A stretch of DNA of 64,000 nucleotides, taken from assembly GCF_020616515.1 (NCBI RefSeq), contig NZ_CP085135.1, forward strand, positions 5,565,001-5,629,000, in the 5' to 3' direction. This DNA is from Mesorhizobium sp. PAMC28654 (GTDB taxonomy: Bacteria; Pseudomonadota; Alphaproteobacteria; Rhizobiales; Rhizobiaceae). Below are positions 1 through 8,866 of the stretch, one piece after another; position 1 is the stretch's first letter, and each line of letters begins with the position of its first letter. The position numbers and the translations under genes are program-made. Under the pieces are notes generated by a model. It was not told the DNA's origin and did no database searches. It saw only the letters and a program-made list of their open reading frames with translations.

Positions 1-144
1 AAGGCCGATCGCGGTGCCAACACTGGGCACGGCGACCCAGCGGATGATTGATCCGGGGTTGATGCGCTTTGAACGACGGGCACCGGCGTCTTCGCCATGC
101 CAGTTTTCGTCCGCTCCAACTTTATTCTTACGCAAAACAGTCAC
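1..144 (-). CDS. Unidentified protein, N-terminal part only (runs off the window)
   Basis: An open frame reads leftwards from a GTG at 144 (a TTG lies directly upstream at 147) and is still open at base 1, giving 48 residues. An in-frame TGA sits just upstream of the TTG, so the start is confined to these two codons. The visible protein has a charged N-terminus and ends in IIRWVAVPSVGTAIGL, which looks like the start of a membrane segment. A purine-rich GAGGGAG lies about 15 bases upstream of the GTG, rather far for a ribosome binding site. I do not recognise the family. The call rests only on the open frame and the hydrophobic end and could be wrong. Confidence 0.35.
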   Translation of the reverse strand, partial: MTVLRKNKVGADENWHGEDAGARRSKRINPGSIIRWVAVPSVGTAIGL

Positions 145-739
145 CAATCTTGTTCAAATCAGCTCCCTCGCCCGCAGCCCTTAGAGCCGCGACGACCATT
201 CTGTGATATGATCCCAGGTGGTCCCCGACGCGTTGTCCGCGCCTGTCGTTGGTTGCCGATTGCCTCAAAATATGGACAAAGTTGGTTAACCAATCCCTCT
301 CTTCTAATATGTCGCACCCCGATTGGACGCGAAAAGGATGCCGCATCAGGTTTTTGATCCACGCATGGCTCGCCGAAAGTCGTTTTCGGCGTCAATGCGT
401 CGGGCGTCGCCTTCTCGCTGAGAAGGCACGTCCAGAATCATCAAAATGGTGTTTCACCCGTTTCGAACTTGGTTTGCTGCCTGCTTTTCCGACCTGAGTC
501 AAGCAATTGAGGCCTCAGGAGGCCCATATTGCGGCGGCAGGGACCAATTCTTCCGGCTGATGTTGTGTGAATGCATCAGTCATTGCTCATATATTACTGT
601 GGCATACTTGCCACAATTTCTTTGGCCTCGCGGCCTTGGGGCTGCGGCTATTGAGCGGCCATTGACTCGTTTTGGGTGCCGGTGCATCGGATCAATCAAG
701 GGATTTTTGGCGGCTTAGGCCACTCCTGGGGGACTTTTG
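145..739. other. Intergenic stretch, no supported gene
   Basis: About 600 bases between the leftward gene at the window edge and the methyltransferase gene. Short open frames occur on both strands, but none has a good ribosome site or a recognisable protein. It presumably holds divergent promoters for the two flanking genes. I see no clear hairpin or repeat. Confidence 0.5.
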
Positions 740-1609
740 ATGAAGCGTCGAGACTTTTTGACGCTGTCGGCGGGCGCGGCGGCGTTTTCCATTCTTCCAA
801 GCGTCGCCAGGGCGAATGTGCCGGTGCCGTTCGACCGCAACGCCGATGTGCCGATGGGCGACAAGAAGGCGTTCATCGACTGGATGGTGGCCAATCGCGG
901 CGAGGATCCGAAATACCTGGCCTCCCGCTTCGACCGTTTCCAGATCATGGTCTACAACAAGGACGTGCTGGACGACCGCAACAAGCGTGCCTTCCTGTTC
1001 ACGCCGCGCGAGGAATTCGTGCTGCCGCAGAATCTGGGCCGCGCCTATGACCATGCCTTTCTCGACATTGGCTATGGCGTGACCATTTCCGGTCCGCACC
1101 TGGTCGGCCGCATGACGACGGCCATTGATGTGCGGTTCGGCGAATCCGTGCTCGAGATCGGCACCGGCTCCGGTTACCAGTCGGCCTATCTGTCGAACCT
1201 TACCGACAAGGTGCATACGGTCGAGATCATCGATCCGCTGGCGACCCGCACCCGGGGCATCTATGATGGGCTGGTCGGGCGCGGTTATAGCGAGCTCAGC
1301 GCCATCGCCAGCAAGAGCGCCGACGGCTATTATGGCTGGGACGGCGTCGGCGATTTCGACAAGATCATAGTCACCTGCGGTATCGACCATATTCCGCCCT
1401 CGCTGCTGCAACAGCTCAAGCCCGACGGCGTCATGGTCATTCCGGTCGGGCCGCCCGGTGCGCAGCACGTGCTCAAGGTGGTCAAGCAGAAGCTCCCGGA
1501 CGGCACGTTCAACATCGTCCGCTCCGACATCTACAATGGCAAGGTGGTGCCCTTCGTGCCCTTCACCAAGCTGGAAGGCGAACAGATCGTCGGCACGCAT
1601 AACGGCTGA
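740..1609 (+). CDS. Exported protein-L-isoaspartate O-methyltransferase-like protein
   Basis: This 289-residue protein belongs to the PCMT/PIMT family, which uses S-adenosylmethionine (SAM) to methylate isoaspartyl residues in damaged proteins. The family motifs are clear: IGYGVTISGPHLVGRM near residue 115 and the SAM-binding VLEIGTGSGYQ near residue 137. The N-terminus is a twin-arginine signal (KRRDFLTLS, a hydrophobic stretch, then ARA before residue 27), so export by the Tat pathway is predicted. That is odd, because SAM is cytosolic. The ATG at 740 follows a GGGGGA ribosome site at 728-733; a TTG at 737 is a poorer start. The large membrane protein with another SAM-type fold starts 110 bases downstream on the same strand. 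Family membership is sure; substrate and activity in the periplasm are not. Confidence 0.85.
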   Translation: MKRRDFLTLSAGAAAFSILPSVARANVPVPFDRNADVPMGDKKAFIDWMVANRGEDPKYLASRFDRFQIMVYNKDVLDDRNKRAFLFTPREEFVLPQNLGRAYDHAFLDIGYGVTISGPHLVGRMTTAIDVRFGESVLEIGTGSGYQSAYLSNLTDKVHTVEIIDPLATRTRGIYDGLVGRGYSELSAIASKSADGYYGWDGVGDFDKIIVTCGIDHIPPSLLQQLKPDGVMVIPVGPPGAQHVLKVVKQKLPDGTFNIVRSDIYNGKVVPFVPFTKLEGEQIVGTHNG

Positions 1610-1719
1610 TTGGCCGCGCCGCGCGGTGATGGCCTTTGTTTGTCGCAGGTTCCTATCGCAAAACCGTGGGACACTTTCGCGGAACCTGCTGAGCTGAACC
1701 GTCGCACCAAGGGGCCTGA

Positions 1720-4410
1720 ATGGCAGCCGTAGCGTCAATCTCTCGCCTGACCATCCCTTCGCTGGAGGCGCCACGGCTGCCGCATTTTCTCGCGATCGGG
1801 CTGATCGCCGGCGCCATCATCGCGCTGCAGATCGCCGTCATGCGCGTCTTTGCCGTCGGCAGCTGGTCGCATTTCGGCTCGCTGGTGGTCAGCCTCGCCA
1901 TGCTGGGCTTTTCGCTGTCCAGCGTCGTCATCTTCGCCGGCAAGGACTGGTTCGACCGGCACTGGCAGGGCGCCGCCACGACGGCGCTGCTGCTGTTCGG
2001 CCCGCTCGCCGTCGCTTCCAACCTCTTCGCCCAGACGGTGCCGTTCAACGCCATCTTCCTGGTTTCGGACCCCACGCAGAAATGGCGTCTGCTGGCCAAT
2101 TTCCTGCTTTATCTGCTGCCGTTCCTGGCCGGTGCGTTCTTCCTCGGCATCGTCTTCCTGAAAAGCCGCACCGCCTTCGGCCGCGTCTATTTCGCCGATC
2201 TCACCGGTTCGGGGCTCGCTGGCCTGGTCGTGCTGGTCTCTATGTATCTGTTCGCGCCGGAAACGATCATCGTTGTGCCGCTGCTTTTGTGGGCCATCGG
2301 CTCGATCCTGTGGTTCGCCGCATTTGGCGCCTGGAAGAGCGTCGTGGCCGGCGTGGTCGTGGCGGCACTGTCGATCACTGGTTACCTGGCGCTGCCCGGC
2401 CTGCTCGGCATACCCGACATTGCCGTCTCGCAGTACAAGGGCGTCGCCTATGCCCGCAATTTCCCCGACGGCAAGCGCATCTACCGCAGCGTCTCGCCAT
2501 TCGGCGACCTGCAGGTCTATGCCAGTTCCTATATGCATTTCGCGCCGGGCCTCAGCGACAATGCCGCCTTCGGCATGCCTGAAGTCCCGGCCAACACCTA
2601 TGTCGGCATGTATCGCGACGGCGACGGGCCGGAAGGCATCATGCGCAACCTGGCGCCGGCCGAGCAGGTCTATTTCCGCTATCTGCCGATGCACTATCCC
2701 TATGTCATCAAGAGCAACCCTAGAACCTTCGTGGTGCAGTTCGGCGGCGGCATCTCCACGCAAACAGCGCTGAATGCCGGCTCGACCTCGGTCACCGTCG
2801 CCGAGAGCAATCCGATGGTGCTCAAGGCGTTCCATGATCCGGCCCTCAAGGATGTCACCGGGGATATCCTCGCCGATCCGCGCATCAAGATCATCGACTA
2901 TGACGGGCGCCTCTATCTCGCCAACACGGCTGAGCGCTACGACGTCGTCGATCTCAGCCTCGCCGACAGTGTCGGCCTGTCCAACCCGGGTGGCTTCGCC
3001 ATCTCGGAGAAATACGCCTACACGCGTGAGGCAATGCTGAGCTACTTCAGGGCGCTGGCCGATGGCGGCATGCTGTCGGTGACCTTGTGGAACAAGGAAG
3101 AGCCACCGAAATCGGTGCTGAAACTCTATTCGACCATCGCCGAGGCGGCCAAGGCGTTCGATCCGGCCGGCGCCCAGAATGATATCTTCGCCGTGTCGAG
3201 CTATCTCTCGACGACGACGGTGCTGTTCAAGCGCGGTGGCTTCAGCGCGGAAGAGATCACCAGGCTGCGCGACTACACCAGGTCGATGTCGTGGGAAGAG
3301 CTTTACTATCCTGGCATGGCGTTCGACGGCTCGAAAAGCCAGAAGCTGCTTGACGACTATCGGGCCTCGATCTTCGGCAGCGGACAGGATGCGACGCTGG
3401 CTGGACCCGCAGCCGACCCGACCGCGCCTCCGGCAAACGCGGATTGCGATCCGACGGCGCCGGCCGATCCGACGCTGGATGCCTGCGCCAATGCGGGCGC
3501 CGCGCCCGGACCCGACGTGCTACCGGCAACGGCGCTGGAGCGGCTGACCTGGCATTCCCTGCTGACCGGCGGCTGGGAAAAGGTCGCCAGCGATTACGTT
3601 TTCGATACGCGTTCGCTGAGCAACGACCAGCCCTATTTCGCCGCCTATGTGAAGACCGCCGATCTGCCGAAGACGCTCGACCGGCTTGATCTCTTCCAGG
3701 ACGACTGGGGCTATCTCTTGCTGTGGGCGACGCTGGGCATTGCCTGCATCACCGCCGCATCGCTGGTGCTGTTGCCGATGATCTTCGGCTGGCGGATCGT
3801 GTTTTCGCGCTCGCGCGGCAAGCTCGGTACCATCCTCTATTTCGCCTGCCTTGGGGTCGGCTACATCATGGTCGAGGTCGGGCTGATCAGCCGTTTCACC
3901 GTGGCGTTGGCCAATCCGACGGTTTCGGCCTCGGTGCTGATTTCGTCCATGCTGGTGTTTTCCGGCCTTGGCAGCCTGTTTGCCGAGCGCATCTTCGACC
4001 GCGCCAATGTGCTGCTGCCGGCGGTGTTGGCGTCGATCGGCCTGCTGCTCCTGGTCTACGGCCTCTCTCTATCGCCGGTGCTCGACTGGATCGGCTCCTA
4101 TCCCTATTCCGTGCGCCTGCTGTTCTGCTTCCTGCTGGTGTCGCCGCCGGCCTTCCTGATGGGCATGCCGATGGCCACCGCCATGACCTGGCTGGCGCGG
4201 CTTGAAAAGCAGCATCTGTTCGTCTGGGCCTGGGGCATCAATGGCTGCTTCTCGGTCATCGGCTCGGCCGCCGTGCCGATCGTCGCCACCAGTTTCGGCC
4301 TCAGCGCCGTGCTGCAATGGGCGGCCATCGCCTATGTCGTCGCCATACCCGCCTTCTTCGCCGTGCTGATGCCACCCAGGGCGCAGCCGGCCCGGCTCGT
4401 GGCCGCCTGA
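1720..4410 (+). CDS. Polytopic membrane protein with spermidine-synthase-like domain
   Basis: This 896-residue protein has three parts. Residues about 20-235 hold some seven hydrophobic segments. Residues about 240-640 form a soluble domain with a Rossmann-type core resembling spermidine synthase: FGGGISTQTAL, then VAESNP after the next strand, then DVVDLSLADS. Residues about 660-885 hold another six or seven membrane segments. The insertion near residues 560-600 is rich in Pro, Ala and Asp. Membrane-fused spermidine-synthase-like proteins are widespread in bacteria, but their reaction is mostly unknown; true aminopropyl transfer is not shown. The stop overlaps the start of the next gene (TGATG at 4408-4412), so the two are cotranslated. 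It lies between two exported proteins, which suggests an envelope role. Confidence 0.82.
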   Translation: MAAVASISRLTIPSLEAPRLPHFLAIGLIAGAIIALQIAVMRVFAVGSWSHFGSLVVSLAMLGFSLSSVVIFAGKDWFDRHWQGAATTALLLFGPLAVASNLFAQTVPFNAIFLVSDPTQKWRLLANFLLYLLPFLAGAFFLGIVFLKSRTAFGRVYFADLTGSGLAGLVVLVSMYLFAPETIIVVPLLLWAIGSILWFAAFGAWKSVVAGVVVAALSITGYLALPGLLGIPDIAVSQYKGVAYARNFPDGKRIYRSVSPFGDLQVYASSYMHFAPGLSDNAAFGMPEVPANTYVGMYRDGDGPEGIMRNLAPAEQVYFRYLPMHYPYVIKSNPRTFVVQFGGGISTQTALNAGSTSVTVAESNPMVLKAFHDPALKDVTGDILADPRIKIIDYDGRLYLANTAERYDVVDLSLADSVGLSNPGGFAISEKYAYTREAMLSYFRALADGGMLSVTLWNKEEPPKSVLKLYSTIAEAAKAFDPAGAQNDIFAVSSYLSTTTVLFKRGGFSAEEITRLRDYTRSMSWEELYYPGMAFDGSKSQKLLDDYRASIFGSGQDATLAGPAADPTAPPANADCDPTAPADPTLDACANAGAAPGPDVLPATALERLTWHSLLTGGWEKVASDYVFDTRSLSNDQPYFAAYVKTADLPKTLDRLDLFQDDWGYLLLWATLGIACITAASLVLLPMIFGWRIVFSRSRGKLGTILYFACLGVGYIMVEVGLISRFTVALANPTVSASVLISSMLVFSGLGSLFAERIFDRANVLLPAVLASIGLLLLVYGLSLSPVLDWIGSYPYSVRLLFCFLLVSPPAFLMGMPMATAMTWLARLEKQHLFVWAWGINGCFSVIGSAAVPIVATSFGLSAVLQWAAIAYVVAIPAFFAVLMPPRAQPARLVAA

Positions 4411-5345
4411 TGCCAAGCCGGCGCGCCATCGTCTCGGGATTGCTGGCCACGGCAGCGTTTCCGGCGACGAGCCAGGGGGCCCGGTTGCGCAAGTCCATAT
4501 CGACAATCGTGCCGTTCAAGACCTCGCCCTTTCCGTACCGGGGCAAGCTGCCGGACGGCTCCGGCCCGTTTCTCGACGCGACCAGGGATGGCCGGCGCGG
4601 CCACACCTCACCGCGCGGCGGCATCTATTGGGAAGACGAGACCTATTTTGACCGCAGCACGCTGCTGGCGGTGCCCAGGGGATTCGACCCAACCAGACCG
4701 GCGGTGATCGTGGTGTTCTTCCATGGCAATGGCGCTACCCTGCAACGCGATGTGGTCGTGCGCCAGCGGGTCTTTGCGCAGGTCGAAGCGTCCGGCCTCA
4801 ACGTCGTGCTGGTGGCGCCGCAATTCGCTGTCAACGCGCTCGATTCCAGTGCCGGCAATTTCTGGACGCCCGGCGCCTTCGCGCGCTTCATGGCGGAGGC
4901 AGGGCAGGGGCTTGCGAAACTCACCAGCGCCAAGGCGGCGCGGTTCGACGCCATGCCGATCGTGCTGGCCGCCTATAGCGGCGGCTACAATCCCGCGGCC
5001 GCCGTGCTGAAGAATGGCGACGCCGGTGGCCGCCTGCTTGGCGTGATCCTGCTCGACGCCGTCTTTGACGAAAGCGACATCTTTGCCGGCTGGATCGCCG
5101 GCCACGTGGAAAACCGCTTCTTCGTCAGCGCGTATGGCGAATCCTCGGCCTCCGGCAACGCTGAGATCATCCGCCTGCTCGGTAGTCACGGCGTTCGGGT
5201 CAGCACGGACCCGCCGCATCGGCTCTCGGCCGGCACCGTCGCCTTCATTGCGTCGCACGGCGCCCACGACACGTTCGTCACCCGCGCCTTCGTCGACAAT
5301 CCGCTGCAATGGCTGCTTGGGCGCGTGCACGGGTTTCCGCGTTAG
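4410..5345 (+). CDS. Exported alpha/beta-hydrolase-like protein
   Basis: The 311-residue protein starts at the ATG overlapping the preceding stop codon. Its N-terminus (PSRRAIVSGLLATAAFPATS) is a probable twin-arginine signal peptide. The mature part has the pattern of an alpha/beta hydrolase: a strand VIVVFFHGNG with the oxyanion-type HGNG near residue 100, a nucleophile-elbow-like AAYSGGY near residue 185, an Asp on the strand ILLDAVF near residue 212, and a His late in the chain (SHGAHDTF near 287). The first Gly of the usual G-x-S-x-G is Ala here. The substrate is unknown. Translational coupling to the spermidine-synthase-like gene suggests a joint function. Confidence 0.7.
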   Translation: MPSRRAIVSGLLATAAFPATSQGARLRKSISTIVPFKTSPFPYRGKLPDGSGPFLDATRDGRRGHTSPRGGIYWEDETYFDRSTLLAVPRGFDPTRPAVIVVFFHGNGATLQRDVVVRQRVFAQVEASGLNVVLVAPQFAVNALDSSAGNFWTPGAFARFMAEAGQGLAKLTSAKAARFDAMPIVLAAYSGGYNPAAAVLKNGDAGGRLLGVILLDAVFDESDIFAGWIAGHVENRFFVSAYGESSASGNAEIIRLLGSHGVRVSTDPPHRLSAGTVAFIASHGAHDTFVTRAFVDNPLQWLLGRVHGFPR

Positions 5346-5357
5346 ATCCACGCGGGC

Positions 5358-6287
5358 TCATTGCGGCAGGGCGCCATCAACTCCGATATCGGCAATCGCG
5401 GCCAGATGGGCGGCGACCGCCGTGGCGCGGCGCGCCTTCGGGCCATGCAAGGGCCAGACAAGGCGGCGCCTGATCGTCAGCGCCGGCACATCGCGGGCGA
5501 TTTCGACGAGATGGCCGGGGTCGAGATGCCGCCGCAGGACGACCTCGCTGGCCAGCAGCGCGCCCATGCCGGCAATCGCCGCCTGCGCTGCCACGATCGT
5601 CAGCCCGAAACGCGGTCCCTGGTCTATTCCCTTCGGCCGCCGGCCGGCTGCCGCGAACCAGTCCCGCCATGCCGGATAGACATCGTCGCCCATCATCGGA
5701 TCGATGTGCAGAAGCGGCATCCTGTCGAGGACATCCGCTGAATCCGGCCGGTCGTGGCCCTGGATCAGCGATGGCGCGCAGGCTGGGATCACCCGTTCGG
5801 CGAACAGATCGACTGACGCGATGTTCTCAGTGGTGTTCTTGCGGTAGCTGATGGCAAGGTCGACGCCTTCCTCCAGCATCGCGTCGAGCGGGATCGAGGC
5901 GACGACGCGGACTTCGAGCCCGGCCAGTGCCGCGCGCACCCTGTCGAGGCGGGGCGCAAGCCACAGCGAGGCAAAGGACGGGTCGGCTGATATGGTGAAG
6001 GTTTCGGCCTGTCGTTCGAAGCGCAGCCGCCGCAGACCGGAAGACAGCGCGTCGAAGCCGCGATCGATGTCGGGCAGGGCGGCCTCGGCGGCGCGGGTCA
6101 GCACGATGCCATTGCCGGCGCGGCGGACCAGCTTGACGCCAAGCCTGTCCTCAAGCTGCCTGATCTGGTGGCTGACAGCGCCCGGTGTTACGCCGAGTTC
6201 ATCGGCCGCGCGCGTCAGGCTACCGGTTCTCGCCGCCGCCGCGAGCGCCCGCAGGGCAGATAGAGGGAGGTCACGCAGCGTCGTCAT
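5358..6287 (-). CDS. LysR-family transcriptional regulator (GcvA-like)
   Basis: This 309-residue protein has an N-terminal winged helix-turn-helix (LPLSALRALAAAARTGSLTRAADEL, given here as the stretch at residues 8-32) followed by the LysR effector-binding domain. The wording of the helix-turn-helix (PGAVSHQIRQLE) is typical of the GcvA subgroup. It is transcribed away from the dioxygenase gene at 6392 across a 104-base gap, the usual LysR layout in which the regulator controls its divergent neighbour. A palindromic T-N11-A type box lies just upstream of its own start (see 6291-6305). The ligand is unknown. Its stop is 12 bases from the end of the convergent hydrolase gene. Confidence 0.88.
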   Translation of the reverse strand: MTTLRDLPLSALRALAAAARTGSLTRAADELGVTPGAVSHQIRQLEDRLGVKLVRRAGNGIVLTRAAEAALPDIDRGFDALSSGLRRLRFERQAETFTISADPSFASLWLAPRLDRVRAALAGLEVRVVASIPLDAMLEEGVDLAISYRKNTTENIASVDLFAERVIPACAPSLIQGHDRPDSADVLDRMPLLHIDPMMGDDVYPAWRDWFAAAGRRPKGIDQGPRFGLTIVAAQAAIAGMGALLASEVVLRRHLDPGHLVEIARDVPALTIRRRLVWPLHGPKARRATAVAAHLAAIADIGVDGALPQ

Positions 6288-6290
6288 GAA

Positions 6291-6305
6291 TTGAGATTAC
6301 CTCAA
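6291..6305. promoter_or_regulatory. Candidate LysR-type operator (TTGAG-N5-CTCAA)
   Basis: A perfect 5-base inverted repeat, TTGAG and CTCAA with five bases between, lies 3 bases upstream of the regulator's start codon in the divergent gap. It fits the LysR T-N11-A pattern. The assignment is inferred from position and symmetry. Confidence 0.4.
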
Positions 6306-6391
6306 AACATGTCGAAGGGAACTCGTTTGATCGCGCGGCTATCGAGCCGTAGCCTCCTTGAAGGAAAATCAATCGCAAAGGAGAGGCAACC

Positions 6392-7588
6392 GTGCTGGTT
6401 ACACCGAGGCATTCAAGCACGAACGAGTGGCCGGTCCGCGCCATCCGCAACGAAGGCGATCGCATCGCTGTTGACCTCGACAACGGCAGTCAGGGGCGGC
6501 TTTCCACTCGCTGGCTGCGTCTGGCCTGCGAATGCGATGTGTGCGGCGACACTGCCTCCGGCAAGAGATGGTTGACGCCCGCCGGTGTTCCAGCCCGAGT
6601 TCAGGCCACTGCGCTCGACGTTTCGGCAGCCGAGGTGAGCGTCTTCTGGGATGACGGCCATGTCTCGCGTTACGGTTCGGATTTCCTGGCAGGCCATGCC
6701 GGCGGCGGTTCAGGCCCGGCGCGTTTCCGGCCGCAACTGTGGAGCAGTGATCTCGGCGGGAAACTCGGCCGTTTCGCCTTCGATGCGGTGGTCGAGGAAG
6801 ACAAGGCGCTGTTCGGCTCACTGCGGGCGCTGCGCGACCATGGCATCGCCATGCTGACCGGGGTTCCGGCTGATCCGGAAGCAACAGTGCGGGTTGCCGG
6901 GCGCTACGGACCGATCCGCGAGACCAGCTACGGCAAGGTGTTCGACCTGATTTCGCGCCCGGACGCGCGAGTGGCCGGAGAGACGGCGCGAGCGCAGATA
7001 CCTCATACGGACGAGCCGTTCCGCTATTCGCCGCCGGGTTTCATCTTCTTTCACGCCATCCGCACGGGGGCTGGCTCGGGCGGCACATCGCTGATGGTCG
7101 ACGGGTTCCATGTCGCAGAAACGATGCGGACGAGCACGCCGGAGCTGTTCGATCTGCTGACGCGGCACGGTGTCACCTTCCAGCGGGAGCACGCGGGCGA
7201 GGTGTTCTTCAGCGCCGAGGCGCATGTCATCAGCCTCGATGCTTCCGGTGCGGTCACCGGTATCCGCTACAATGACCGCTGCCTTGCGCCGCAGACCGCG
7301 CCCCTGGATCGTATCGATGGCCTGATCGAGGCGCTGGCCGAGCTGACGCGGCTGATCCGCGATCCGCAAAACCAGTTCCAGCATCAACTGCAGCCGGGCG
7401 AGGTACTGGTGTTCGACAACCAGCGCGTCATGCATGGCCGCAGCGCCTTCGATCCGACGCTGGCGGTGCGGCATCTCAGAAGCTGCAACATCGACCGCGA
7501 CGGCGTCCACAGTGTGTTCCGCACGCTGGCTCGACGCTTCGCGCCGCAAGAGGCGGAGGCGGTGTTTTATCAGGGCGCGATTTTCTAG
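6392..7588 (+). CDS. TauD-family dioxygenase, gamma-butyrobetaine hydroxylase-like
   Basis: The 398-residue protein has the two-part build of gamma-butyrobetaine and trimethyllysine hydroxylases. An N-terminal DUF971-type domain carries a cysteine cluster (CECDVC, residues about 47-52) that binds zinc in the family. The C-terminal Fe(II)/2-oxoglutarate dioxygenase domain has the iron motif HTDEPFRY near residue 206 and the distal His and Arg in RVMHGRSAFD near residue 348. Such enzymes hydroxylate quaternary amines in carnitine formation or breakdown. An AAGGAGAGG-like ribosome site lies near 6378-6387. It is divergent from the GcvA-like regulator, which probably controls it. The exact substrate cannot be read from sequence. 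Confidence 0.82.
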   Translation: MLVTPRHSSTNEWPVRAIRNEGDRIAVDLDNGSQGRLSTRWLRLACECDVCGDTASGKRWLTPAGVPARVQATALDVSAAEVSVFWDDGHVSRYGSDFLAGHAGGGSGPARFRPQLWSSDLGGKLGRFAFDAVVEEDKALFGSLRALRDHGIAMLTGVPADPEATVRVAGRYGPIRETSYGKVFDLISRPDARVAGETARAQIPHTDEPFRYSPPGFIFFHAIRTGAGSGGTSLMVDGFHVAETMRTSTPELFDLLTRHGVTFQREHAGEVFFSAEAHVISLDASGAVTGIRYNDRCLAPQTAPLDRIDGLIEALAELTRLIRDPQNQFQHQLQPGEVLVFDNQRVMHGRSAFDPTLAVRHLRSCNIDRDGVHSVFRTLARRFAPQEAEAVFYQGAIF

Positions 7589-7633
7589 AGGCACGCGCGC
7601 ATGCTTCTCGCCATGTCAAACAGCATCGCGCCT

Positions 7634-7719
7634 CGTCCCGAAGGAAACGGGACGGGGCTCCATCCCGTCTGTTTGAGCATGATTTTCGAAAGCCGGATTC
7701 CACCTTTCAGGATCATGCT
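7634..7719. repeat. Rhizobial-type intergenic palindromes
   Basis: Two inverted repeats fill the gap after the dioxygenase gene. The first pairs CGTCCCG (7634-7640) with CGGGACG (7648-7654) and may act as a terminator, though no T-run follows. The second pairs AGCATGAT (7676-7683) with ATCATGCT (7712-7719) around a GC-rich core. Elements of this second type recur between genes in Rhizobiales genomes. That family match is from memory and was not searched. Confidence 0.5.
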
Positions 7720-7749
7720 TTAAGGAGAGAAAACGAAGCTGGGCATCGC

Positions 7750-8787
7750 GTGTCGAACTATCCGCTCTCCTACAAGCTGTCGTGGCTGCCGCGCTTCCTG
7801 AAGCCCTCGCTTGGCGGCGACGCGGGTGTTTTCGCGCCAATCGCCGCAACCCTGATGGATCCGCCACCGGCGAGCATGGTTCGGCTGGCTTTTGTCGGCG
7901 ATATCTCGGCCATCGCCAATCGCAGTGCACCGCAATGCGATCCGGCGATCGCGGAACTGCTTTGCTCCGCCGATCTGGTTGTAGGCAATTGCGAAAGCCC
8001 GATCGTGGAGCGGCCAAGCGCCGCGCTGGGCACGATGCTTGGCACACACCATGCGATGACCGAGCGGTTTCTCGCCGAGGCGTTGGGGGCGGTCGGCATT
8101 AGCAGTGAAAAACTCGTGCTGTCGCTGGCCAACAACCATGTGCTGGACCAGGGCATCGCCGGTTTCGACGAAACGGTGGCGGCGCTGAAGCGACTGGGCA
8201 TCCGCACCATCGGCACGATCGAGGGCGGCCCGGTCGCACGGCTTGCCGTCGGGCCGCTCAGCATCGGCCTTGCCGCCTTCACGCTGTGGCGCAACGCCGA
8301 TGCGGACCTGTTTGCTGGTCGGGTGTCGATGGACAGCGATCCGGATTGGGCGCGCTATACCGGCGGTGTCGATTTGCTTTGCGCGGTGCCGCATTGGGAC
8401 TGGGAGTTCCGGCATTTTCCGCGCGACGAGACGCGAGCGCTGGCGCGGCGGCTGGCCGCGCAGGGCGTCGGGCTGATCGCCGGGCACCATGCCCATGTCG
8501 TGCAGCCGGTGGAGCGGATCGGCGGGACGGTCGTCGCCTACGGGTTGGGTGATTTCTTCGGCACCGCCTTTGCCCGCCAGCCCTGGCCTGGCCGCATCGG
8601 CGGCATCATGATTGTCGATGTCAGTGCTGATGCGGGCACGCCGGGCGCGATTGCGGCCTACCGGCTGCACCCGTTCGTGCGGCTGCGCGTTGGTGACCAT
8701 GAGCGGCTGGTGGAGGTGGAGGAGTTGCAGGGGGCGTTGAGGCAAAAGGTAGTGGGCCGCCTTGATGCGGTGTTTGGCCGTCGTTGA
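7750..8787 (+). CDS. CapA-family metallophosphatase-like protein
   Basis: This 345-residue protein belongs to the CapA (poly-gamma-glutamate synthesis accessory) family, which has a calcineurin-type phosphoesterase fold. The metal-ligand motifs appear in order: FVGDIS near residue 45, GNCESP near residue 80, LANNHVLDQG near residue 127 and GHHAHVVQP near residue 244. The start is a GTG at 7750 preceded by a purine-rich AAGGAGAGAAAACGAAG, itself part of the repeat border. No signal peptide is seen, so it is probably cytosolic. No other capsule genes are nearby. Its role may be hydrolysis of an unknown phosphate ester rather than polymer synthesis. Confidence 0.8.
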   Translation: MSNYPLSYKLSWLPRFLKPSLGGDAGVFAPIAATLMDPPPASMVRLAFVGDISAIANRSAPQCDPAIAELLCSADLVVGNCESPIVERPSAALGTMLGTHHAMTERFLAEALGAVGISSEKLVLSLANNHVLDQGIAGFDETVAALKRLGIRTIGTIEGGPVARLAVGPLSIGLAAFTLWRNADADLFAGRVSMDSDPDWARYTGGVDLLCAVPHWDWEFRHFPRDETRALARRLAAQGVGLIAGHHAHVVQPVERIGGTVVAYGLGDFFGTAFARQPWPGRIGGIMIVDVSADAGTPGAIAAYRLHPFVRLRVGDHERLVEVEELQGALRQKVVGRLDAVFGRR

Positions 8788-8866
8788 TTGCCATTGCACT
8801 GACTCTCCCGCAAAACCCGCTATCATGCGACGGCGGAAAGCAAACGTTCTGCTTCGGGGGATGGTG

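Noticed and set aside
692..1774. A 360-residue open frame on the minus strand opposite the methyltransferase gene
   Set aside because: It mirrors the codon pattern of the plus-strand gene in GC-rich DNA and shows no family motif.
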